In this document: positions 25,992 to 37,681 of the stretch, piece after piece
Layout: every line of letters starts with the position of its first letter
How positions within the stretch are numbered: position 1 is the first letter of the stretch
Assembly (NCBI GenBank): GCA_015680685.1
Contig: MNCI01025588.1
Span: 357,285 to 421,284 of the forward strand
Direction of reading: 5' to 3'
Length of the DNA stretch: 64,000 nt
Source: Gnetum montanum
Lineage: Eukaryota; Streptophyta; Gnetopsida; Gnetales; Gnetaceae
Notes under the pieces: model-generated
Told to the model about the DNA's origin: nothing
The model's database searches: none
Seen by the model: only the letters and a program-made list of their open reading frames with translations
Position numbers and translations under genes: made by a program

Positions 25992-27455
25992 ATTTCTCAA
26001 ACTAAGGAAGGACTCAAGGATTGCAAAGGGTGTGACTTCAAGGGAACTTGATGCTTTTGTGTTGGTCATTCTCTTGGGTGCTTAGATGTTTCTTCTTGAG
26101 TTTTCTTACCATTCTGATGTTAGCCAATTATCGGAAGCTGAGCCAATAAAAATAAGAAGTCTTTGCATGGTGTGGTTCTCACGCATAAAAACACAAAACA
26201 CAAAAAAAAAGGCGAAAAGGAAGAAAGTGAGAATTCAAAGCACACCACTTAGACGAAATAAAATTTGGGCTACAAGCACTGGTTATGGAACCAAAAGTGT
26301 TCCCTCTAACTAAGGCCCTTCTCGCTTTCCATTGCCTCCTTTGTTTCATCGGAATGGTGGTGGCTCTTTAGAGATGCATCCTTGTTGTCCAAGTGGATGG
26401 TTTAACCGAATGCATTGATGCGACGTCACTGGAAGTGGTTGGTTTGAGGCCGGAGTTGGAATGAGACTTGCCAAGTCACATTAATCATCAAATACACAAG
26501 GGGCTGTACACCACCTTGTTCTTGGGATTCCATTCCATTTCTCTTCTCTCCATCCTTCTCTCTATTGTTCACCTCATTGCCAGTTGTATCATTAGTGTAT
26601 ATATTTTGGTTGATGCATTGTTTTCTTTTCGGTACCTTCTTGCGGTTAAGACTTTAACTCTTGTTCCAAGAGACATTCCCAGAGCCTACCGACTCTTTGA
26701 ATGTGGGTCTGTCAGGGCATTAACGGCATGTGCCTGCTTTGGGGAGGACCCACTGACATTCCTATTTGGAGCATTAGTTAACTTCTTTTCCTTAACATTT
26801 TGCAATTAATTATTATTTTGTTCATTACCATCTTGACATCTACTTCATTGATGTTTTCAGTTGTCCCTTCTTATCTATCTTTCTTACTCCTTTCCCTTCT
26901 TCATTCTAACGCTACTGGAGGTTCGCGATTAGTCATGGGGGTACGAGGCATCATTTTCAATTTTCTCCTAGCCCCAAAATTTTTGATTTTCTTCCTAACC
27001 CCTACACCTTCGGTAGTCATCATTACTACATCTTCCCAGGTCCATATTAGCCATGCCACAACCTAGCCAATGGACTTACACTAAAGCAAGGTATTAATTA
27101 CATGATGATTCATTTACACTTGCTAATATATGATTATGTTGTGTGTGCAGATGGTGATCATGCAAACAAACGATTGGATCTAGCGTTGGAGCAAACACTG
27201 GGAATGGAGCAGCGTTGAAGCAGCTATGCAAGGAGCAAGATTGATGGCGCACTTATGGATGGACAACGAAGACGCAATGTAATAAGGTGTTCACCTTTGT
27301 TGTCATGAACACCAGTTTTGTCAAGTCTTGTAATAATGATCCATTCACATGTCATCCCATTAGTTCCATTTCCCTGAATAATTCCATACCTTTCCAATAT
27401 TATTGTAAGGAACTCGAGGAACTCGAGGATGAGTTTTCATTCAATCATGGAGGTC
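25992..27455 (+). other. 3' internal region of element D
   Basis: Block-wise similar to C's 3' region. It holds the core motif inside 26727-26762 and an ATG at 27151 directly after GTGTGTGCAG. The open stretch 26468-26809 is hydrophobic near its start but is not conserved as protein in C, B or E. A purine stretch ATCATGGAGGTC directly before the LTR is the polypurine tract. Confidence 0.65.
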
Positions 27456-28349
27456 TCATGAGATGCGATATGCACAAGCCGTGATATTGCGTCGTCCCCT
27501 GCGATATCGCGTACACAATATTGCGGTCCGCCACCAAATCTATAAATAAGAGGCGGCACTCCCCTCATTTTCATATAGAGGTTAGAAGTAGTGAAGCTCT
27601 AGCGGATTGATCACCCCAGAGATAGAATATTTTCCATGTGCCCGCAATAGGAGTCCCCCAAGTGAACGGTTCTTTATTCGAGCAGCTTTGTACCTGAACA
27701 CAAGTTGTGTACAGCAATAAAGATGAGCTTTGTGGATAAACCTTGCAGTACATGGATAGGTTTATTTAATGTTATTTATTGCTTTCCTAGTAGCGCGGCA
27801 TGAGTACGACTTGGTTACGAGCATTGACGAATGTGTACGGCTACCCAAGGAATCGGCTACTCATGACGATTAGATTCTCTCACCCTTATCTCCTAGAACG
27901 TGGGACGAGTACAACTTGATTACGAGCATCTACAGATGTGTACGGCTAGTCAAGGAATTGGCTGCTCATCACACTTAGGCTAGTTAGGTGCCTCAGTATG
28001 ATTGCTTTAAGCACGTGCGTTACGTGTGGTAATCCCAGTAACGATTAGCGTTTGGTAGCCACAGTTGCACAGTTCAAGGTGTGTACGGTAAGTGGGAACG
28101 GATGCTGACGCTAGTTAATTTAGACTTAGGACATTAGTTAGAGTAGTTAGTTCTCTCAACCCTTCACCCTTTAACATAGGAGATAAACCTAAAAAGACCA
28201 AAAAAATCATATACCTTGGACTTACTTAACCATACACCATGACAACAACAAGTAAGTCTGGGAAGACAACGAACGATTAACCCTAACCGAATCACGTGTG
28301 CTATGCTCATTTCGTATGGTTGAGTGTAGGGGTACCTCACCACTCATCA
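27456..28349 (+). repeat. 3' LTR of element D
   Basis: 894 bp. The first bases read TCATGAGATGCG where the 5' copy reads TGATGAGACGCG, so the terminal TG has mutated. U3 has GATATCGCG-type palindromes, TATAAATA at 27541-27548, and the shared U5 end GTGTAGGGGTACCT. Confidence 0.9.
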
Positions 28350-28359
28350 TTATCCATTG

Positions 28360-28990
28360 ATCTCCATGAAGTACTTGGCTCTGTGAAGAAATTGTTGTTT
28401 CTTCTTAAGGTCTATCTCTTGTATTTTTTGTTGGGTAAGGAGATATGTAAGAATGCTACTGTACTAGTTTGTCTCCATGGGTGATTGGTTATTCACTACA
28501 CCGACAAAAAGGAACTCATCAGGGAAATGATCAGAAATTGGGTACTCATCCTCTTTGCTGTCCTAGCACCACCAAGATAAATGATCGGCAACTACATTCT
28601 CGGTGCCTTTACAATTGATCATCGTTAAATCAAACTCTTGTAGGATACCAGCCATCGTATAATACGCAGGCTTACCATTGGCTTATTCATGAGGAACCAG
28701 ATTGCACTATGATCTATGTGTATAAATACTTTGTACCTCAATACATAGTGTCTAAATTTTTCTAGTGCAAACACTACAACCATTAATTCTATTTCTATAG
28801 TAGTGTAGTTAAGTTGTGCACCAGCGATACTTTTACTTGCACAGTGGATGTAATAAGGACATTTTTGGTCATCTAACTATGTAAGCATGGCTCCAACACA
28901 TTAGTCATGACATGGAATGGTTTGGACCAGTCAGGAGCTTGTAGAATTGGTGTTTCTATGAGCTTCTATTTCAGAGTTTGGAAAGCTAGT
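28360..28990 (-). pseudogene. RNase H and integrase N-terminus of element C
   Basis: On the minus strand the connection runs from RNase H-like sequence into a block reading GTENVVADHLS, then DHFPDEFLF, a zinc-finger lead typical of Athila/Tat pol just before integrase. The integrase reading then continues across the D insertion at 24659. Stops interrupt. Confidence 0.7.
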
Positions 28991-29900
28991 TCGCATTCCC
29001 TAGTTCACTCGAAGGGTATGTCCTTTTTCGTTAACTCTACCAATTGTTTGGCAATCTTGGAAAAGTTCTCTATGAATCTCCTATAGTAGCCAATGTGACC
29101 AAGGAATGACCAAATGTCTTTGATAGTTTCTGGTTGATGGGTAATTCCTTGGATGACTTTAATTTTCTTAGGGTCTATCTCTATCCTTGCATGTGAGATT
29201 TTATGCCCAAGTACTACACCTTCTTGAACCATCAAATGGCTTTTTTGCCAGTTGAGCCTCAAATTAGTTTCTACACATCTTTTCAACACTTGCTCTAATC
29301 AGTCCAAGGCTTGATCAAAGCTTGCTCCATAAGTGGAGAAGTCATCCATAAATACTTCCACACCATTTCCTATCTGCTGCTGGAATATGCTTAGAACTAA
29401 GCATTGAAAAGTTGCAGGGGCATTACACAAGCCAAACGACATTTTTTTGTATGCAAACATTCCCCAAGGACTAGTGAACATAGTTTTGGCTTGGTCTTCT
29501 GGGGCTATTTGTATTTAGTTGTATCTGTTATATCCATCCAGAAAACTATAATAGCGATGCCCTGCGATTGTGTCTAAGACTTGGTCAACAAATGGCAACG
29601 GAAAGTGATCCTTGAATGTTGCCATGTTTAGTAGCCTAAAATCTATGCACGCCCTCCATTTGCCTCCCTTTTTAGGCATGATTACTAAGGGGCTAACCCA
29701 TTCACTATCAACAATGGGGTATATGTAGCGAGCCTTTAGAAGCTATTCGATTTCTTCTTTTACTACTTGCTTCAACTTTGGATTCAATCGCCTCTATGGT
29801 TGTTTTTGAGGCTTCACAGATAAGTCAGTGTAAATCCTATGCTAGCATATCCTAGGATCTATTCCAGTTAATTTTAGATATGACCAGGCGAAGGCTTTTG
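28990..29900 (-). pseudogene. Reverse transcriptase of element C
   Basis: The FGLCNAPATFQ motif is followed by VEVFMDDFS, the catalytic Asp pair (near 29340-29355), then HKISHARIEIDPKKI and SFLGHIGYYRRFI, the order of a Ty3/gypsy reverse transcriptase. FMDD in place of the commoner YLDD or YIDD is typical of the Athila/Tat branch. Frameshifts break it. Confidence 0.87.
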
Positions 29901-29937
29901 ACCACTTGTTTATTACCTTTAGTAGACTCTCTTTTTG

Positions 29938-31110
29938 TTACGGATCAAGTTTTGTGTTCATGATTACCGGTTTTCCATTCTTAAGCAATGTATATTCCAT
30001 ACCAGTGAGTAATGGTTTTAGCTCTAAGGGCTCCTGTTTAAATTTCTTAGGAATTTTCAACTTCCCCCAGTTGATGTTTTCTAAGTTAGGACTGGGAAGT
30101 TGGAGGTGGACTTGCTCTAATGCGTCTATGCTATCTATGTAAGTGTAAGTCAAACCCTCGGTTAGTTCCATGCATATAAGTGAGCTGCTTTCTTGATCAG
30201 CTATCAGCCACTGGGTGTCCTCTTGTTGTGTGGTTGCTACATATACGCACCTTTGTATGTTGATCACTTGTGCACACTGATTGCATTTAGGCAATGTTAA
30301 ACTTTGCACAACCCATGATCTCTGCACGCAATTACACCCTGTGTCATTGTATGCAAGGCATGGAACTTTCTTCTTCTCGATCTTTTTGAAAGTATTTTCC
30401 TTAGATATTTCTACGGAAAGATCATGGATTCCTAGGCGCACATTGATAGTGCTTAGCCATGCCCTTCCCATTATGATTGGGAAGTCCCCCTTACTGTTGT
30501 TCACTTGAATCACTAGGAAGTCAACTGGATACAACCATCCACAAACAGTGGTAATAATGTCCTCCACTAATCCCAAGGGAATAGTGATGGACTGGTCAAC
30601 CAACTCCAAACAGACGTTGCTCTTTTGTAATGGAGGCAGGTTTTAGGACTTATACATTTCTTGGGATATTAGGTTGATACCAAAACCTGAATCCAAAAGA
30701 GCTTTGCATGGCTCATTCCCAGTGATTTGTAGATATATTAGGGGACTCCCAAGATCAGAGAATTTCTTGGGAAGGTGGCCAGCCTTGATCCAATCAGTAA
30801 CGACATGTTTTAACATAACCGTATGCATTGAATGTAGCGTTAGACTTGAAGGGGGATCTGAAGCTTTATTTGATACGAAGACGTCCAAGGACTCAGCTGC
30901 TTGGGGTTGCAAAGGCTTGGTTGGACTGTTGGTTCTGAAGAAAGGTCTTTTCTTCATATGGTTGTCAGAACCAATAGTAGGTTGAGGATTAACAACCCTT
31001 GTGGCATTGCGTTGCTGTGGCTGAGCAGGGAGTTCACCTTGCATTGCTGGAGTAGGTGGTAATGGAGCAATTGGTGGGAGAGATGTGGCTGGATTGGAGG
31101 GATGGTACAC
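29938..31110 (-). pseudogene. Protease and linker of element C
   Basis: Two adjoining frames. The first (31110-30643) has a Pro-rich lead, KKRPFF, VTDWIKAGHLPKKFSD and the aspartic-protease site LLDSGFGINLIS. The second (30609-29938) continues with DFPIIMGRAWLSTIN and a linker leading to reverse transcriptase. Protease would cut the polyprotein. One stop separates the frames. Confidence 0.83.
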
Positions 31111-31149
31111 TTGTGGAATATTGCCCCTAGGAGAGGGAGTCCTATACTA

Positions 31150-33339
31150 CTCATGGGCTTGGTAGTGATGTTGGGGAGTAACGTGACCAATAAAGTCACA
31201 TGAAGAGATTGGATGTTACACGTAATATCCATATGGGTCAAGTTGCCGGTAAGGATATTGTTGCCTTGGTGGTGGCATTCCCCATGATTGTGAGAGCTGC
31301 CACTGTTGATTTTGCTCAATCGGTTATGGTGGAGTTCCACTTGGATAATACATTAAAGGTTGGTGGAACTACCTTGGGGATAAGGTAACCGTTGGGATGT
31401 TTGCCATTTGTTTAATCGTGGATTAAGTGCATACACCCCAAACTCTTGTAGATGTGAGATCACAAGGCAACATCCCTTAGGATGGTGATATTGACATATC
31501 TTACATCCACTATCATCGTCTGTATTTAAGTCCAAAACCTCTTCATTAATAGCAAATTTACCCTTACCCTTGTTACGTGCATTTTCTGCTTCTCTCTTTT
31601 TCTTTTGTCATGATCACAACCTCACTCTCTAGACTCCTCTACTACTTTGAGAATAACTTGAAACCTACTATCCAGGGAGTCCCACATTTGGTCTACCTTT
31701 GCTGATACTTCTAATGCTAACTTTTGGATAGACAAGGTTTTCCTATTCACCATCTCTTCGAGTGGTGACTCTTCCTCATCCTCACAAAATCTTACTCCGT
31801 TCTTCCGTAGAAAAGGATCTTGGTTATATTCTTCCACACTGTCTCTCTTTCGTAGCTCGCCTTCTTCCTTAGCAACTTGCTCTAGTAGTCTATGAATTTG
31901 ATGGAACCTGAGCTCAGATAACCTTCGTTGGGCATGAGTCCCAAGGGTTCTTCTTGTTTCATGCCTAAGCCCATCTACGAGATTACGTAGTTGATCCGAC
32001 TGCGAATAACCATGGCTAGGACAACGATGTAAAAGTGCATAATAGTGGCCAATGGCAACATCCAAGGGTTCATGACTTCCTTATTTCCATCTTTGGATTT
32101 GCTTCTGTAGGTTAGACACCTGGGAGTACATTTGGTACTTATTATTGAAAAATTCTAACATAGTACTCCACCTACGAATGGATTCCAATTCTAAGGACCG
32201 GTACCAGCTTTCAACTTCTTTTATTAGTGTCCGTGGGAACAACTTAAGTTTTTGGCACTCATTTTCTATGTTTTGCAAGGCACATGCATCATGAAATGCT
32301 TGTAAGTGATTTTGAGGATTAGCATTATATCCCCCTTCAAATCATCGGATGTTATTCATGTCTAACCTCTTGATCCTACTATCTTTTTGGTGTCTTATTG
32401 GAACTCTCATAGTCTCAGTTATGTCTAGCATGCTTCGAGTAGTGAGTAGGGGTTCATCATGATCATCTCATTCGTAGCGTCTATGATGCCTACACTATTC
32501 CCTACTTTCCCTTCTTCTAAGTTGTGATTCCCTAGAGTGCCCTTGTCCTCTATCTTGGCTGTCTCGTTTGTGACTTCCACTTTGCTTGCCCTTATCCTCA
32601 CGATCTTTCTCTCTATGGTTGCGTTCAGACACTGAAGGAGAGGGTTAAGGGGATGATGAAGGTGAAGAAGAAGGAGAACTACCACCATGATGATGTCTAC
32701 TACCTTCTCTTCGGTGGTCTCTACCTTGATCATGATTGTGATCAGAATGTCCACCTTTGTCATGTGTTCTTGTTCCTTTTTTGAACGCTTTGTGTCTGTT
32801 GGTATTAGCACCTAGGTTGTGAACAGTAGAATGAAGGTTCTAATACATAACCCCTTGGCCAAAGTCAAGAGGAGGAACATCGTTATATGGGTACCTAAGG
32901 CAGGTTCATCACCCTCAATTTCGCTTAGAACTTGGGGGGAATCCTTGGACCATTTTCCCTTCAAAGACTTATGGTGTCTCTCCTGTTGCAAATCCCTTTG
33001 ACATTGCACCTCTGTGGGACAATAGTCTCTCGAATCATAGTCCTACGTAATGTATTATACATGTAAGTGTTGCATGCCTATTTGTGTGAGAGCATGAAGA
33101 AGCATACTTGGGACTGAACGGTCGAGAGGTAACACTATGTTACCTTCCAAGTCATGCCAACGCAACTATTCGTCTTGGTGGAGAATAAAGGTAAAGTCGG
33201 GTACATGTTCATCAAGATGAATATATACCACATGAAACTGTTGAGGGATTGGCATATCAATTTCATGTGTATCTTGTCGCCGATTACTTCTTGTGTTAGT
33301 CCTAGGCAGTGAAGTGCTTTTGTGCGAAGAAGAAGACAT
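31150..33339 (-). pseudogene. gag of element C
   Basis: The start MSSSSHKSTS is followed by a basic Ser/Arg/His-rich region (about 32.4-32.9 kb), a capsid region with NHLQAFHDACALQNIEN and LIKEVESWYRSL, a helical region (32065-31622), and a C-x2-C motif CKICQYHHPKGCC followed by SHLQEFG. Its order matches gag of B and E, so autonomous and gag-only elements share an ancestral gag. Several stops. Confidence 0.83.
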
Positions 33340-33451
33340 CTTATCTTATTCAGTGTGCAATGTACTATTATCTTTTCCTTAACCAACCCTAAGGGTTCGT
33401 TCCAACGATGTGAATGATTTCCTAAGTTCTACTTAGCGCACAAACAACTAA

Positions 33452-33470
33452 GTCCCAACAATGGTGCCAA
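33452..33470 (-). promoter_or_regulatory. Primer-binding site of element C
   Basis: Reverse complement TTGGCACCATTGTTGGGAC directly after the U5 end, a diverged tRNA-Asp type site like those of B and E. Confidence 0.75.
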
Positions 33471-34277
33471 TGATGAGTGGCGTGGTACCCCTACACTCAA
33501 CCATATGAATATGGGCATTTCACGCACGATCCAGTTGAATTCCAAGGACTAAGTGCCTATGCACCTTTGTGGAAAAATAACGGGTTGGTTAATTGTTGTC
33601 TTCCCAAACTTACTTGTATGTCATGGTTGTATGGTTAAGTAAGCTTGAGGCATATAATTTTTATGGCTTTTATGTGTTTTATATCCTACACTAGCAAGGA
33701 GGAAGGGAGAGATAACTAAGTACTAATCTAATCTAACTACTCATTAACTAAGTTCTAATTACTCTTAACACTAGTATCCATTCCCACTTGCTGTACACAT
33801 CTTGAACCAATGCAACGCTACTGGGATTACCAAATGCTAATCGTCACTGGGTTACCAAGGGCTACATGCATGCTTGAAGCGGTTGTACTAAGTGTATTTA
33901 ACTAAGAGAGTTATAGGGTGAGAGAAATCATTAATCAACTAGGAAAGCATTAAATAATAATTAACGGTAATTAATATATTCTGTATGTTGCAAGGTTTAT
34001 CATAAAGTTCATCTTTATTGTCGTACACAAAGTGTGCTCAAGTACACAATGCTTGAATAAAGATCCGTTCACTCTATGACTCCTACTACGGGCACGTGGA
34101 AATAATTCTAACTCTAGAGGGAAGGAATGGCAAGAGTTCGACTAAGGGACTAACTGTCTAATGTGGAAACCAAGGGCATTGCCTCTTATTTATAGGCAAG
34201 GAGGCAGGCTGCGATATCAGGTATTCGACATCGCATGGTTGCATCCGATATCACGAACGCAATATTGCGGTTCATCA
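33471..34277 (-). repeat. 5' LTR of element C
   Basis: 807 bp. U3 (high-coordinate end) carries GATATC palindromes, TATA box (minus) at 34194-34187 in the context TATAAATAAGAGGC, AATAAA downstream, and the shared U5 end at its low end. Confidence 0.93.
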
Positions 34278-34282
34278 GCAAC

Positions 34283-34786
34283 TGAATGCCCAGGGGGAGG
34301 TAGAGGCTAAGGACCTCATGTAAAACATGCAAAGCATGAGACACAATCATTTAGCATCCATCAGGGAACTCTTGTCACTACACAATCTGGCCAAGCAAAA
34401 GGTGGAGAGGTTAGGGCCCAAGCCTATGAAGAGGAATGACGGCTATTTGCGACATGGCATGTCAAGGCCGATCAAGTGTTCCCATAGCTGTTGCATCCAT
34501 GGGAAGTGCTGACTCCATCAAACATTGGAACATCAGCATGGATGGCTCATAATCCTTAGATAGAAGAGGAGAAACGTTAGGCGCTTCTTCAGCAGTATCA
34601 ATCTCAAAAGCTTGGAGCACAGGACAAAAGAAAGGCATCCATGGAGGAGCCACCACCATCGAAAACCCCATGAATTCCACAAGTTTTGTCTTTTGTGTCT
34701 ATGTTTAAATTTTGTTTAGTCCCACGTTGCAGCATGAAACAATCCATGGTCATTCAATAATCTCACACCTATCCCCTGTTTGTAAT
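34283..34786 (+). other. 3' internal region of element B, part 2
   Basis: It resumes the sequence cut at 20723 by C and ends at the E insertion (GTAAT at 34782-34786). It continues the frame opened by MAPRRGQ at 20677 and aligns with E 35965-36411 (minus). A TGA in the same place in both copies shows the shared ancestor was already broken there, or that the frame is not translated. Confidence 0.7.
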
Positions 34787-35801
34787 TGATGAGTGGCAAG
34801 GTACCCCTACACTCAACCATACGAATACAAGCATTCACGCACAATCTAGTCGAACTCCGTGGATAGGCTAGTTGTGGTATCTAAATAGTTACACGTTGAT
34901 CACAGTTCATTATCTTCCCATCTGGACTAGTATTTGCTTTATCACGTATGGTTTAGTCCAGAGTGAGGTGTATGATGTGATCCTAAACTAGTGCTACTCC
35001 TAGAGAGAATGGAACATAATCTTGATTAAACTAATGAGTAATAGGAAATGAAGTCTAAGCTAACCTAAGTGTAATGAGCATCCATTCCTTAATCATCCGT
35101 ACACATCTTGGACCTCGTGCACGACTACTACTGGGATTACCAAGCATACATCCTAGGTACGCTAGTGGGTTACCGAGTAGTCACACTTAAATGCTCGTGA
35201 TTAAGTTGTAGTCATTCCGCATTTAACCAAAGGAATAGTAAATGATGATAAAGAAATATTAAATAAGAAAACAATAAATAATAATAACAATTAAACAATT
35301 AAAACTAAGTGAATGCTGCAATGATGAAGTAATCTTGATCTTTATTTTTGGTCATGTGCGCATCCAAGTACGTCACACTCGAATAAAGGTGTTGTATAAT
35401 TACAAGCATCACACTGCAGGCATGCACTGGGAAAATATTCTAACTCCCATGGAAAGAAACTACAAGAGCTTTGCTACAAATGACAAAAAGGTACCTAAGT
35501 GTGGCGGAGGGCCACTTATTTATAGGCTAAAAATAGACTTTGCGTAAACGGGGCCACGTCGACACATGGGTGGATGCGTCAACGGGGCCACATATACGCG
35601 GCCACGTATATGGGGCCCTGTATATGCGGCCCCGTATGAGTCATGGTCTGTCAAGCCTAGTTATCGAAGCCCTGATACAAGATATGGTTTGTCAGGCCTA
35701 GTTAACACAGCCCCAATATCGGGTATCCGATAACTAGGACTGACAAACCATATCTTGTATCAGGGCTCCAATAACTGGGCCTGACAGACCATGACTCATC
35801 A
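34787..35801 (-). repeat. 3' LTR of element E
   Basis: 1015 bp. TATA box (minus) at 35524-35517. U3 has GC-rich tandem-like units (GGGGCC and GCGGCC with TATACG, 35548-35635) and a long inverted repeat at 35636-35801. The shared U5 end is at 34787 onward. Confidence 0.93.
35636..35801. repeat. Long inverted repeat at the U3 end of element E 3' LTR
   Basis: Left arm 35636-35706 and right arm 35731-35801 are reverse complements over about 70 bases with a handful of mismatches. Both contain GATACAAGATATGGTTTGTC or its complement. The 24-base loop holds GATATC-like sequence. The outer base of the hairpin is the LTR terminus itself. The high-coordinate LTR lacks one arm. Confidence 0.88.
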
Positions 35802-37681
35802 TACCCCCATGACTGAATAACAACTCGTCCTCGAGTCAAAGAAAGTGAGGAATAAGTTCAATTGATTACACAGTGGATAGGTATGTGGTTATTGACTGAC
35901 TAGGAATTTATTCATGCTGTAGTGGAGGATTAAACAAAATTTGAACACAAACACAAAAGATAAAACTTGTGGAACTCATGGGGTTCCCAGTAGTGGTGGC
36001 TCCTCCATGGGTACCTTTCCTTTGTCCTGTGCATCAGGCTTCTGAGATTGATACCATTGAAGAAGCACCTGACGTTTCTCCTCTTCTATTTGAGGATTAT
36101 GAGCTGTCCATGCTAATGTTCCAATGTTTGAAGGAGTCGGCACTTTTCATGGACACGGCAGCTGCGGGAACACTTGATTGGCCTTGACATGCCATGCTGC
36201 AAATAGCTGTCATTCCTCTTCATAGGCTTGGGCCCTGACCTCTCCTCCCTTTGCTTGGATATATTATGCAGTAACTGGAGTTTTATGATGAATGCTGAAT
36301 GATTGCCTTCTTCTATGCATGTTCTGCATGAGGTCCTTGGCCTCTGCCTCCCCCAAGTCGTTCGGTTGCACCTTGAGAAGTTCCTCCTTGTTGTCTTCTT
36401 TTAGGGGCCATCTATAATCACACAAGGATGAATTGTTAGTAAGGTTATTAAAAAAAGTTCAATGATTTCATACCTTACTCGTTGCCTTTAATAAATTTTT
36501 CATTCTTTACTTGGTATGATTTTAGAGTTAGAAATTTGTCAAGGAAGCTGCCCCAAAAGTTGAATGTTGGACCTGGTTTTAAGGAACGTTTGATAAAATA
36601 ATGACAAAGGAAAGAATAGATTTGGGAATGAAATACTTGGAGGGTATAAGATGATGTGGTGGTGTGCAACAAGTACAAATTACAAAAGTCACGCAAGTGG
36701 GTCCTCCCCAAAGTAGGTTCCAACCTATATGCCCTTGTGTAACCACACTTTAAGATGTCCGTAGGCACTAGAAGGGTTAAATGTAATCTATACCGATGCA
36801 ACAAAGCACACACATGTCGATACCGCCATGATGAGGTATGAATTCAATGCTATACAAGACACGAGTCACAAATACATGAACAACGAGATGGAATGAATTG
36901 AAGAAGGGGTTATAGAGATTAGGACGTGAGGTAATTAACTCAGGGCACAATGAATCTTGAGTGTAGGGCATGATTAATGTGTCATTAGCCCATCGTTCCA
37001 AAATCAAGACGAAGTCCATTCCTCCGATCAGTGACATTGCATCGTTTCATCCAATGATGGACAACCATAAGAGCACCATGACAACAAGGCATATGATCAC
37101 TTGGCATTTTGTGCAAGGGTGGAGTGACTTGGAATTTCTTTGCGGCAGACTTTTTGTTTGGCTGCTTTGGCACACTCTCTCTCTTTTTTGTTTTTTATTG
37201 TTGGGTGCCTCTGATACTCTTACTCCCATTTTTCGTTAGATCTACAAGGATCTTAGTACAAGCAAGCTGCATGATAGCACCTACAGATGTTACCAAAGAG
37301 AATCCACAAGTCCCCTTGATGTCACACCCTGGCCATTCCCTCTTAGTCCATCCTTCTTTGCTCTGGGCATAATGAGCACAAAATTACTTTAAGTTTTAAT
37401 GATGTCAAGAATATCATCATACCAAGAGTAGAACCTCTTATTAATAGAATGGTTGGGTGGATGTGATGGGCTCACTATTCAAATAATTAGTCACCTGAGA
37501 CTTGATAGCATAGAACAACACCTCAACCAACGAGTCACATGAGTGTTTTATTTGTAGATGAGATTACTCATAAAAAGATAAAAAGACAAAAGGATAAAAC
37601 AATAAATTAAAAGATGAAAAACTAGAAAACAAAAAGTTGAAAAATTAAAGAAACAGAAAAACATTTATTAATTCTGTGTTG
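35802..37681 (-). other. 3' internal region of element E (no pol)
   Basis: It contains the polypurine tract (35802-35813, reverse complement GTCATGGGGGTA), a frame opening MAPKRRQQGG at 36411 right after TGATTATAG, the shared core motif at 36688-36722, and short frames on both strands around 36970-37240. No pol motif. Confidence 0.7.

Larger units (their letters stand above)
24665..28349 (+). mobile_element. Element D: internally deleted Athila/Tat-like element nested in C
   Basis: Target duplication TTATC at 24660-24664 and 28350-28354 gives exact ends. Only the first 80 bases or so of the 5' LTR remain (TGATGAGACGCGATATGC...). They join directly to a protease-region sequence, so the rest of the LTR, primer site and gag are gone. 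After the assembly gap (25473-25991) come a 3' region like C's and the complete 3' LTR (27456-28349). The reading frames of C's integrase resume on the two sides of D. It cannot move by itself. Confidence 0.9.
20724..34277 (-). mobile_element. Element C: full-length Athila/Tat-type Ty3/gypsy retrotransposon, decayed, with element D inside
   Basis: The LTRs are 20724-21516 and 33471-34277, with target duplication GCAAC at 20719-20723 and 34278-34282. Minus-strand order: LTR, tRNA-Asp-type primer site, gag, protease, reverse transcriptase, RNase H, integrase (split by D), 3' region of about 1.9 kb, polypurine tract, LTR. The integrase ends after its GPY/F-like motif with no chromodomain, which with the primer type points to the Athila/Tat branch. 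Removing D gives about 9.9 kb. The many stops show it is inactive. The LTRs differ at roughly one in ten positions by eye, mostly transitions. Confidence 0.93.

Noticed and set aside
25186-26085. A long open frame of about 300 residues spanning the N gap.
   Set aside because: It is open only because N codons contain no stops. Only the protease part before the gap is real.
26468-26809. A hydrophobic 113-residue frame in the 3' region of element D that could be an envelope-like protein.
   Set aside because: It has no cleavage site, Cys pattern or counterpart in C, B or E, so AT-rich composition explains the hydrophobicity.
30281-30985. Plus-strand frames of 75 and 103 residues inside element C.
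   Set aside because: They lie opposite the protease region, which has recognisable motifs and the right order on the minus strand.
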